Assembly: GCF_020740795.1 (NCBI RefSeq)
Contig: NC_067282.1
Location: 180,076,274 to 180,140,273 of the forward strand
DNA length: 64,000 nucleotides
Direction: 5' to 3'
Source of the DNA: Apus apus
Lineage: Eukaryota > Chordata > Aves > Apodiformes > Apodidae
The notes under the pieces are model-generated. The model was not told where the DNA came from and made no database searches. It worked only from the letters and a program-made list of their open reading frames with translations. The stretch's first letter is position 1; every line of letters begins with the position of its first letter. Below are positions 12,593 through 23,493 of this stretch, piece after piece. Both the position numbers and the translations under genes were made by a program.

Positions 12593-14329
12593 GCTTTTTA
12601 TAGTTCATATATTCTAGTCTACTCCCTTGAATGTCTTTCATCCAGTGTGGGCCATGTCTAGACTTGAAAAATTGCTTACAAGGGAAATTGTGGTCATGAA
12701 ATATATAAAGAGAAAGACTGCTAGGTTTAGCTCAGCTATTTTTGATTTTCTGGAGTCCCAGGACTCACCCAATCAGATAAAGAGACGAGTAAAGCCCGCT
12801 TCGTACATTAGCAAAACAACAGCCAGCAAGCTCCAATGGCCTACTACAAACACCTGTCCATAGACAGCTGTCCTCCCGGTGGCTTTGGTCAGCCTCTGTA
12901 GGAGGCCTGACTTTGTGATGGCAGAAAACAGGTGAGATGGATCCTACCCACTGGATCGTGAGGTGTTCTTCAGTGCACTGGGAGAGTGACATTGCTCCTA
13001 ATCTGAGAAAATAAATCAGGTGAAACACCCTTTTTGTTTGTTTGTTTCCTCCTTTCATAGTGCTGAAGCATCAGGTTGAATTTCTGAAAATGGAAAAACC
13101 TAAACTAAATGTTCTCCACTGGGAAGCAGTGCTGCCTTCCTTACCTAATGCGTGATTCAAACAGCAGGCTGCTGAGAAGTGTCAACATGCAGATGGAGAC
13201 ACTGCACACAGAAGATCAAGCCACAGCATTATCTCATCTTCGTGTAACACAGACAGAAACATGCTGCACGTGTATGAAGAGACCAATACATTAACTGCTT
13301 GCATGCACTCAGACACACACTCCTTTTTTGTACAAGGATAAATTATATGACCCTCAATAAGCAAACAAATATACAAACTTAAAAACAGCCGAGACAGGAA
13401 TGACCAACTAGTAAAAATTACCTCAATGCATACCATACAAACAGAACACACATAGAAAAATAACAATCTACAATCCTTTCAAATATTAACAACTAAAAAA
13501 GCTGTACTCAGATACAGAAAATAGCCAGTGAAATTTTCTGTGCCCCTGTGACTACTGTGGTGACAGTTTGGGTCCCAGCAGGTGGAATTAGAAAGGAGAA
13601 ATCAACAAATGGCATAGGAAAATGCACCTGTTGAAGGTATCACTTTTATGTATATCAGGCAAAATGAGACATGACAGCCATGCACTGACTGAAACTCTAG
13701 GGAGGCCTCCGCCTCAGAAGTCTTAAGAGCAAGAAGGTTGCTGGAACGGCAGCCCTGGCAGGCTGGAAGCAGTGACCAAGCTTCCCCCGGCCACGGCTGG
13801 GTCATGGGGCTTGGGACAGGTATGAAAATTATTATTTACACCACTGGAACTGTCATATACCGGGACTAGAGGCATCAAGTATCAGTCAAAAAGGAAAAAT
13901 CGAAAAAATAATTAGCTGTGATATTACACCTGTAACTCCTGGGGCAGGCTCAGGCATTTGGTACCCCACTGCTGGGGGGAGCTGGGCTCTCACAGCCCTG
14001 GGAGGAGAGTGAAGAGGTTGGGACATTAAAATTAGGGCTGATAAAATCAGAGAAGCTGTGTATAAAAATTTCCCTGCAAACTGACTTTCCCCTGGAAAAT
14101 AAGCACATGCCAGTAGAGCTCCTGTGCCCTCCAGAAGGATACTTGTCCTTGGGCAGTACTGCTGCAGCAAATGTAGTGGGGTCCCTGAGAGGGTATCCCC
14201 AAAGCTGCAGGAAAAGACCATGTTGGCCTGAGAAGATGGATGACCACAGAATGCTGTATTCATGCAAAATTATTGCATTTGAAAGTCAGATATGGAGAAA
14301 GGGCTGTCAGCCAGGGTTAATTTAACTAT
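12593..14329. other. Unassigned non-coding DNA
   Basis: No recognisable exon or repeat beyond a short TTTG repeat near 13036. Three overlapping minus-strand frames at 13886-14267 share the same stretch in different phases and are not supported as genes. Confidence 0.4.
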
Positions 14330-14527
14330 CTGAGGATGGTGAAACACTGGAACAAGTTGCCCAGGGAGGTTGTAAATGAATGCCCTATCCCTGGGACAGC
14401 TTGGATAAGGCTCTGAGAAACTTGGTCTAGCTGAGGATATCCCTGCTCACTGCAGGGAGATCGGTTAGACTAGATGACCTTCAAAGGTCCTTTTCACCCA
14501 CACTATTCTGAGGTTCTATGATTCTAT
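14330..14527 (+). mobile_element. CR1 LINE, 3'-end fragment
   Basis: The end of a chicken-repeat-1 retrotransposon. GGTGAAACACTGGAACAAGTTGCCCAGGGAGG opens it, followed by GAGAAACTTGGTCTAG, GGTTAGACTAGATGACCTTC, AAAGGTCC and the terminal TTCTATGATTCTAT tail. Only the last roughly 200 bases (C-terminal coding end and 3' UTR) are present, the usual result of incomplete reverse transcription. It is diverged and long inactive. Confidence 0.9.
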
Positions 14528-16500
14528 ATGGAAAAACACCTGTATCCCACCAAATAAACATGGATGGAATTTCAGAGCCCCAGACAAGGAATACTTCAGG
14601 GGATTTATCAAGGAGAAAGTGACAGATGTTTGTGGACTGAAAAACAATGGAGAAGTAATATTTTCCACATCAATAATAAAGACCTTTTACTCTGTGCTTT
14701 TACCTGAGCAGATCAATAAAGGTTACAAATGTTCCAGATAAAGCAATATATTCTAGCCTAAGTTCACTGTTCAAATGCCAAGAATTTAGGCAGAAAGCCA
14801 GGTTTAATAAAAATGAAATGGAAGCCATGGTTTGACTAAATCATTCTTTTGGATTTCTAGACAACATTATATAGTGTTAGTGGCTACAGTAAAGAGCATG
14901 TCAAGGGCATGATTCATGGCTGCTTTAGCCCAGTTGTACACTGGCTGAACATCCCTGGACTCAATAAACACCACAGTGAATCAGACATGAAAGCTGTCAA
15001 GAGAAGGAAAACACAAAATGCAATGATTTTTAACACTAATCTGAGTATTATCATAGCACACAGATCCTGAAATTGCTATGAAGGATCTTTGTGTCACACA
15101 TATCACTACCAGTCTTGAGATTTGTTTGTGATTTTTGTTTACCTTGCCATTCTTCCTTAAGCTCTCTGTTCCTAGAGTCACATGATTAAATGAAAACTGG
15201 TGGGTTTGTGTTGTTCTTCTTTTTTAAAAGGGACTCACTCGCCTTCATAGGGCTGCTAGCAAAACCCAAATAATAAAGTTGTGAACTGTAAGAGACAAAT
15301 AGAAAGAAGTCATCGTTTCACTGTTACTGATTTCAAATGCTTCTGATTTTAAGCTACTGTAATCCTGGAGGACCTTGGTGCATCATTTTGTAGATCCTGG
15401 AGCACCCACCAGCCTTGCATGTATGTGGTCAAGACTAAATGTTTGAGAGTCAGGTATCACCTGTCAGACACAACAACAGTTAAAGTTAAGGGAGTGTGAC
15501 CTAAACAAAAGTAGCAGAGGTCAACATGGAAAATAACAAGTCAAACCAGTAGCACAGATCTACCTTGATGATCTAAAACCTCACTCTGCTGGATTTATTG
15601 CTGAGGCCATTAACTGCTGCGCCCAACTACAAAAGCTAATGAGACCATTAAGGGCAAACTAAGGAAAGCCAGAGACAACTTGACTTTTTTTTTGTAACTT
15701 ACTGCTTGTAACTACATTGTTAAATTGTTAACATTGCCATGTAGTACACATTTACTGGATTTAGGTAACTTTGTTGCCTAGACCTTGGAGCTGTTAATAC
15801 AATGTGATGAAGGGATCTCCTCCCTAACACTGCAGGCAGCTCGGTCTGCTGGAAAGAAGTGAGAGCCTGATTGTCTTGGTAAGAATCAGGCTAAAGGCCA
15901 TGACTACCATGTTGAAAGAAATTATAGGAAACATGTGGCTAATTGAATTCAGAGCAGTGAGCTATCAACAGTTTCGAAAGTTGCTTGTTCTTAAGTATAA
16001 AATACACTTGACAAATAGTTTTCATCAGCACTGATCCATGGTGCAGTCCACAGTGTGTGACTAGTCCTTTTGCTCATGTCATCCTAATCTTCCCAAGGTG
16101 TAAGATGTTCTGCAATACCCTGAAACAGTTAAATGCAAATTGTGGTTTCCAGGATGGGTCCATGCTTAGAGGGTTTTTGCTGATGTCTGTAAGGCATTTG
16201 CTTGGGACACCAGCAGCCCAGAGCTCTGAAGACCGAATGGAGATTCTGCAGGTGCTTTAAGAGCCTGGTGATCCAAAAACACTTGCAAAGTGGGTGACAC
16301 AGAGGGTAGTCCCTGACCTAATGTTGATTCTGATCCTGAAGTTTTTCTTTTAATTGTTGCGTTCTGTTACACAACCAGAGATCTGTTCAGTGCAAACACT
16401 GAACACACAGCACACACATTTCTAGGTATGTGTGAATCAGCATTAGTACTCTCACATGAGGCTAAATATCAATTTTAATGTCTTCTTCTATGCTTTTCAG
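14528..16500. other. Unassigned non-coding DNA
   Basis: AT-rich, with no repeat or domain recognised. The longest frame is 67 codons. A minus-strand GTGAGT near 15232 has no adequate exon upstream of it. Confidence 0.45.
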
Positions 16501-16590
16501 ATTAATTTTAAAGCCAGTCTTCAGTCCAAAGCTTTTCCTGGACGCTTCAGATGAGATTCATTTTGGACTCGCTGGCAGCAAAAAGTGACA
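16501..16590 (+). other. Possible 90-nt exon
   Basis: Acceptor TCTTCTTCTATGCTTTTCAG (ending 16500) and donor GACA|GTAAGT (16591) bound exactly 90 nt. One frame is open for 28 codons (LILKPVFSPKLFLDASDEI...) and then stops at TGA a few bases before the donor; the other two frames stop early. This suits a non-coding RNA exon or a last coding exon followed by an intron in the 3' UTR. I do not recognise the peptide. Confidence 0.25.
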
Positions 16591-18075
16591 GTAAGTAGTT
16601 TTATGCTGGGTTTGTTAGCAGTGAGCTTTGGAAATGTTACAATGGAGCTCCCAAATCATTAGGTATGTAATAACACTTTTCAACTAAGCAAAAATGGAGG
16701 CTTGTGCTATAAAGATGAATAAATTACAGAAAAACTTAAAAAAAAATAAATGTAAATGTTGAAGGGTGAAGGAGCAGGCACAGACCTGAGGTAAACTTCC
16801 TCTAGCCCATCCAAGTGTGTATGCTTGTTTGGAACTCTGCAGTTTGGTTGGCTGCTCACTGGTGTAGCCAGCAGTGTATGGTAGCACTGAGTGATGCTGG
16901 AAGTTGCACAGCTCTGTGTTTCTCCACACAGGTAAATCCATAAGTGCTATTATGGTTGTTAAGGGAGTAAAATGTGTCTAATAAAAAAAATAAAAATAAA
17001 AAATCTTGCCTGTATAATTTTAAGCCTTTGTGGGACAGGCCTGTTCCCTCAGCAAAGTGGTTGTGGTCTTGCTGGCAGGACCATCCAGAAAAGCTACTTC
17101 TATGATCTCATTGCCAACAGGAAAGCTATTAGAAAAGAAGTAATATGACTTGGTGGTTTTCCATGTTTGAGAAGAATAAAGATCCCTGCCCTTTTTGAGT
17201 ATACCAGTGAGAAAGATAAAGCATCTTTTAGTGGTGGATGCATCTTTCAGACATATTCACACTACAGCTCCCTTTTTTTTCTTTAAGAAGCAAACCCTAA
17301 ACTCTTGGTCTCAAAGGCATAAAGGCACTGTTTGTGTCGTCCGTGGTGTATAAGGAGAATAGCATTGAAATGGCCAGGCTTTGTCATGATTTCAGAAGAC
17401 ATCCTCCCCAGATCTTCCCTACAGTGAGATTTTTACTTCTGGTTCTTGAGCTACAGAGAAGATAAGAGGTGACAGGAGTGTCTGTCACTTTTGGTTGACA
17501 GTGCTTTGGCAGGTCAGCATCTTCCAGCTCACTGGGGAGCACTCAGGCTCTGCGAGTGCCACAGGCAAATTCAAGGCCCTTCTCTGTCTCATTCCATCTC
17601 TTCAGTAGAGCAGGGTTCAGCTGCTCTGGAGGAGATTTTGCTGCATCTGGATCACCATTCACATACTTTTAAAGGTACTTCCACCTCTAGGTGTCAGTGG
17701 GAGCTGTAGACCTCCTGTAGCCAAAGGGATTACATTTCAATACAGTTGTGCCATGGCAGTGTTACAAGGGTCAACAATGTGATCATAGTTTCTGGGGAAT
17801 GCCATCATATTTTTAACTTCTGTTAAACAAATCCAGTGTTGTTTTGCTGTTGATATAGTTGGCAGAGCTTCAAAAATTGTTGTGTAAAATGGAAAGCTTG
17901 CAAGAAAAGTTTATTTCCATGTTCACGAGGTTTGCAAAGGAACGTTTTGCTTCTGTGTTTCATTAAAAGTCAAAGGTAAAGGAAGTTGTCCATACAGCTG
18001 GGAAAAGCCTCATGTATTTTACAGACAGGAGCAGGACATGTTTTGAAAAAAGGAGCTGCTCTGTAAGTTACTTAC
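16591..18075. other. Unassigned non-coding DNA
   Basis: No exon or repeat is recognised. Small A-rich runs occur near 16737 and 16982. The 72-codon + frame at 17491 has no domain. Confidence 0.4.
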
Positions 18076-18298
18076 CAGCTGTATCCCTGTAGCTGACTGG
18101 AGAGGAGTGGGATGTTTGATCTTTAATTCTTCACAGTTTGTAAGTTTGTAGAAGTCCCTCATGGTAGTTATGTTCTTCTGGTTATTGGAATAGAGACTCA
18201 CAGCCCTCAGACTTTTCAGACAAAAAGGTATTTCTAGGCCAGTCCCATTTTTAAGTTTCATAGTATTCAGCAGGTCAGTAACAACGAAAGTGGCCTCT
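18076..18298 (-). other. Possible exon or gene remnant with leucine-rich-repeat-like frame
   Basis: Read leftward, the minus strand is open from about 18306 to a strong donor CAGCTG|GTAAGT (last exon base 18076). The peptide has a coding-like texture and LRR-like spacing: LKSLRAVSLYSNN, then an F-x-KLTNCEELKI segment (roughly L-x-x-V-x-L-x-x-N...F-x-x-L-x-x-C-x-x-L-x-I). Just upstream, in another frame, the DNA reads ILKVVSNIDGVSALEVLNL, again LRR-like, before a TAG. Two LRR-like stretches offset by one base suggest either a frameshifted remnant or two pieces split by splicing (CTCTAG at 18299 could act as acceptor). I cannot assign a family, and chance similarity is not excluded. Confidence 0.3.
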
Positions 18299-18378
18299 CT
18301 AGAGATTCAGTACTTCTAAAGCAGAAACACCATCAATGTTACTTACTACCTTCAGAATTTTTGAAAGCTATTTCAATT

Positions 18379-21300
18379 AAGAGGAATCAGATTGTTTTAT
18401 TTATATAAATGAATACAAAAATAAATTTATATATCATATTTATATAATGTTTTGTTTGCATCTAAACAGGACCCTTGGAACTCCTAAATTAGGTGCCTGT
18501 GTTTGTGGGCACCCTGCCAGGGGGAGAAGGTCTCCACTGGAGGACATGCAATACAAACTGAATGTCCAAGCTGAATTTTCCTCCTGAACTGCTGGGTGCA
18601 GTATCTGCACCCAACAGCACCTCCTCAAACAAAAAAAGTATTTTTAAGAATGGGGATTCAAAATGAAAAAGCCTCATTAATCAGTGACAGGATTCAGTAT
18701 TCCAATTGCTATTGTATTTTTTTCCATCTGAAGCAGACTTTCAGATAAATCAAAATATTCCACAGCAACTTTTTAATTTCATTGGAATTGTAAATTTAAA
18801 AGCTAGCTGCAAATTGATTTCTGCAATGTTGAAACAATTTACTGTTATCATTTCAGCTTTTCTGCCTCATATAATATGCATTCTCAAATGTTCCACCCTG
18901 ATCAGTTAACTAAAATTATAGTAATTCCTGACGAGCAGGACTGTCCTTTTCCATCTTGTTTTAAAGCTGGCTTTAAAAAGGTGTAGGATAGAGAGATAAC
19001 CTTCACATAGACCTCTCTTTTCAGAAGGCACTTCTTCAGGGAAATCCAAAGCTAACATCTATTAGGCAGACCCAGGACCGAAAACAGAGACAAAAAGACC
19101 TGGAAGACAGTATATAATAGTATGCTTTGTGTAAATCTGAGTTGCCATAATTCCACCAACTTTGGATGGAACAACTTTAAACTTTATCTGAATGTATGCA
19201 GCCTGTATCTCCAGCCCAGCTTTGGAGAACTGAGCATCCTCCATGAGGTGCTAAGCACTAACGGTAGGGATTCTTGTCAAGTGAAGTTGAGTTCATTCTG
19301 GAAAAAACACTTGGACCTGTCTGAGAGAGCTCTCAACTTTGAAAATTCAGGTATTTCTCTGGAAAATTTGTACAGAAAATCTTTTAAATCTTTCAAATCT
19401 CTGTGATTCACAAGAGGACAAGCTCTGGCTCCTGTCTATGTCTGTGCGTTAGTAATTAGACCGGCTTTTCATTGCCTTGCCAGGGAGTTACTATGTGTCC
19501 CAGAACACCTGCCACAGTGCACCCTGCCCTCACGCCTGTGCTACAGGCACACTGCTATCTGGTGTCCCATGCTCCCCTGGCCCCAGCTGAGCCACCCATA
19601 GATGCAATGGGAGGTGAGAATAAGGCCTGTTGCTAAATGCTTCTTCTTGTCAACACCTGGCTCATGCAGATGCATCTGGCCCCTTTCAGGAGTCACTGGA
19701 AATAGGCAACAACCCTCTTAACTGAGGCTGTAGAGAGAAGAAAATCCAGGCTTTATTTGTTAAGAAAGGTCTCTATGACAGGGGGTGGGGAGAACGTCTT
19801 ATAAATGAGTGGCTGCTCTCTCAGAAGTTATTAAATTACTGTGGAAAGCTGCTGGCAGTTGTGTGTACTGAGGTGGATAAAAATCAGAGTCAACGCTGGG
19901 ATGTGTCATAAAGAATTTAATTACAAAATCTCTGACTATCAGTGTCAGAATTTTGATTGGCTTGTCAATGGAAAAATTAATGTTATTGCTGTAGAATTAC
20001 TGCTGGTTTAATTAGAAATAATGCTTTAATTAAAAAATATGGTAAGTTTCTCACTGTAAATATGCCATGATTGGTATACTCCACCAAAATATTTGTGTTT
20101 GAAACTGAATAATATTATAATAGTATCTGGGTTTTACCTTTTATCAGTAGATCTTGTTAATGTGACCCACTATAAAAGGATCGTCTTACAAAAGCATTTG
20201 GAAGTGTTTATGAAACATTAATGAGTACTGTCCACAACGCTTGTGGGGAGAAATGTGCTTTTTTAAGAATTTAACAGTTGGATAAACTAAAACAGGTGGT
20301 TGTTACAAATTATTGGAGATCAACACAGAAAAACAGCACTTCTTGCATTCTGAATGCTTTTTTCCTCCACAAACAGTTTCTAAAGTATTTCTGTGTGTAG
20401 TTATTTTATTTTATTACAGTTTTAAAGACACTTCTAAAAGGCTGCTGCCATAGCTGCAGGCAAGGTAGCATCCGGAAAGAATATGCAATAATACCCTGAT
20501 TAAATGTGAATACATTCAAAATAACAAATTATGAGGCAGGCATAATGATGCTGTAAGAATTCCATCTTCAGAGCCACTGAAGCTGGGACATAGGGTTTGA
20601 AGAAGAAAGGTGAATTAGCTGGGGATAAATAAACTTCAGTTCCACATCCACCTCCTCATTTCATCCCATACTCCTCCTTGGGTTGTTTGTATCAAAAAAT
20701 AATCAACATATTAATGCAAAAGAACAGTCTGTCACCTGAGCCTAAAGGGGAGTGGGTTAGTGATAACCTGCTGCCCAATTTATTGCATCTGGAATCTGAT
20801 CATACATCAGAGCCACTGGCAATTATTCCATTTTGCTGTTGTATAACAATACAGGTCGAAAGGCTTTTCAGATTATTAATTTTTTAATAAATTGGAAGAG
20901 TGTGTGAATGCCTATGTATTTGCCTAACTGGAAGCAACCCTTCCTGAGGAGCAGCTCATCAGAACGCTGTCACTCATGGCAGGACTGCAGAGGGGCTGCG
21001 GGGGGGAGGATCATGTGGGAATCATCCTCTGCTGAGAGGCACCTCTGCTCCTCCTGGCTTTTCTGACAGCATCCCTGTGCCTGGCTGCTTGTTTAATGGT
21101 TTGCAAAACACCCTGACAGAAATTTAAAGTCTGTTCTGATCTGTAAATGAAGTTATACCTTCAGAGCCACTATTCATGCTGAGCTAACAAGCTGCATTGC
21201 TATCAGCCAGTTAGGAACAGTGTTGAAGAGCCATTTGACAAGCAAGAGTGAGGGTATTTCTGAAAGATTGTCACAACATTTGTTATTTAATACTGTACTG

Positions 21301-23400
21301 AAGTTAAAGACACTTGCCTGTGTTGGAATATGTTTTTATCACAGATGCAGCATACTAAATATTGAATAGTGGCTTGGTTATTAACAGCTGAAAGTAAGAA
21401 TTGATTTATGCTTCAAGCACTAAAGTAGGAGTCTAATAAGAAAATCTTGCCGAAATTTTGTTGAATATTCAGCCTAGAACATAACCAGCATGTAATTAAA
21501 AAGATAAATACTGTTCAGTTATATTTTCAGTAGTTATGTTTTCTGGTTATTTTTAAATCTACTTTGGAAGTGAAGATACATGTCATGATTTTTAAAACAG
21601 TTCAATTAAACATAAACTGATTAATTTTAATCCTCAGGAAGCTTTAGGTAGTTCTGGGGGGAAGGTGAAATACATATGTAAAGTATTTAGAGGTTTGTAA
21701 TAGCTGTAGTCCTCTGGGAAGCAAAAATCAACATTCATATCTATGTTGGACAGAACAGACTAATAAATTAAAACCATCTGAAAGGTTCATTTGTTCTCCA
21801 AGCTGTGTCTGCACAGCAGATACGGTTTTTATTCAGAAGGCACCATGTTCCATTTAGTAGATGGGTACTTGCTTATTTTCTAATCACAATAAGAATTTTC
21901 TACAGGACTGCAGGATTATTATAGGCACCTACAAGGAGACCCAGCTGCATCTGTCCTTGGTGATGCAGGAGCTGTAACATTGCCAGACAGGTCACACAGG
22001 CAGAACCTGTGAGTCAGGGAGAAGCAAACTTGACTTGCCCAAGTAGACAAAACACATCTAGGTCTGTAAAAAAAAATAGCATCTTTGAACTCGGGATTTG
22101 TTTGCATCCCAAAGAGTTAGCAAACATGGGAGCTAGCACTGCAGGTTGGATACTCACACTGCAGAGTAAGCCTGCCAGCTTGGTTTTCCCCCCCTCAGCC
22201 AGTTCTGGCTCTTGGAGTCAAATGTAGATCTTACATGATATAGCCATGTATAACAAAGAAAATCAGACTGACTGTGTGATAGGAAAACTAACAGGTTTAC
22301 CTATCAGATTAGAAATCAAAATGAATATTGTAGAAGTGCAGCCTAGAGATATATCCTGAAGGCATTATTATTTTCCTGAGCACAATATAATTTTGTAATA
22401 CCACTACAAGAAAGACAATTGTAATAAATTAATCCTGGCAGCTGTAGATTTGATACAGTATCTTTATTAAGGCAACCAGAAAATAGTATATCAAGTAATC
22501 TTGAAAGCCTGTAGCACAATTTGACCATTGCTTTCATCCCACTGACATCAAAGGAGTCAGTCAGTGAATTGTGTCTGCTCCATCAATCTCACAGGAGCAG
22601 GAGAGGGGAGAGACAAAAGACATAAGGTACATTGGAAAACACAATAGTTTGTTTTCAGGATAAAATCAACTGACATACCTAAATCCCATCAATTTTCTGT
22701 GAACTCACTTTTCCTCAGTGCTTGTTACTTTTAAAGTAGTACAAAAGTCCTTAATTGGCTTAAAATTCTGAAAATGTTATGTTTTACTTCCACTAAGGAA
22801 AAAATGCCCTTTTGCTGCTGTCACGAGCCAATACTGGGGGGCTACAGCTGCTGTGTCAATAAAAGGTGTAGGGGGAATGGGCATAGACAGAAATGAGCCT
22901 AGGGAAACTAGGAAGCGAGAATACTTCACCAAGCCATACTGTTGACATGAAAAACACCATTTTAACAGTGATCATAAATGCATAAAACGTTTTAACTGGG
23001 CCATAAGGCCCAGTAAATCATTTTATTATAGGCAGAAAATCTGTGGTTCTCAAAAAGAAAGCAAAGTTGGCACTGAGCATACCACAAACCAATGGATTTT
23101 AAACCCACAGTTTGGATAGAGGGAAACTTTTTCCCAATTTATTCTTTTTAGCATTGAGAAACCTGGCTGAGGTAGCCCACTGCAATAAATAGAGGAGAAA
23201 AATCCTCAATGATTAATTCAGGCAATTCAGAGACCTGGGACAAAGTGCAAAAAAAAGCATGAGAAAGCCCCACTTGTGCAAACAGCAATGTGAGGGACTG
23301 GAAAAGCAGGCTGAAATGGGGAGAAGAAGGTGACTCAGACTATAATGTTGAGAACTGCTGCTGCCATAGGGCAGCCCAAACAACATGCCAGGTTCTGAGT
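18379..23400. other. Unassigned AT-rich non-coding DNA with homeodomain-like clusters
   Basis: No gene or classified repeat is seen. About 19940-20060 is rich in TAAT/ATTA cores (AAAAATTAATG, GGTTTAATTAGAAATAATG, CTTTAATTAAAAAATATG), the texture of conserved non-coding enhancers. Another such stretch is at 21600-21640. A perfect short hairpin is at 22995-23014. Confidence 0.35.
22995..23014. other. Perfect 8+4+8 inverted repeat
   Basis: ACTGGGCC, loop ATAA, GGCCCAGT. The arms are fully complementary and GC-rich inside AT-rich DNA, so a single strand or RNA would fold tightly. No T-run follows it and no known RNA family is recognised. Confidence 0.5.
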
Positions 23401-23401
23401 T

Positions 23402-23493
23402 AAAAATACAATATATTTATTAAAAAACAAAACAACCAAACAAACCAAACTAAAACAAAAAAACAACTAAAAAACCACAAACAACAACATATG
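23402..23493. repeat. A/C low-complexity tract
   Basis: A run built of AAAAC, CAAAC and CAAC-like units, A-rich with scattered C. It is simple-sequence DNA with no retroposed source recognised upstream. Confidence 0.75.

Noticed and set aside
13570-13590. CTCF-like CCAGCAGGTGG (also near 56306)
   Set aside because: Both lack the GGC(A/G) continuation needed for a good core; scored by eye as weak.
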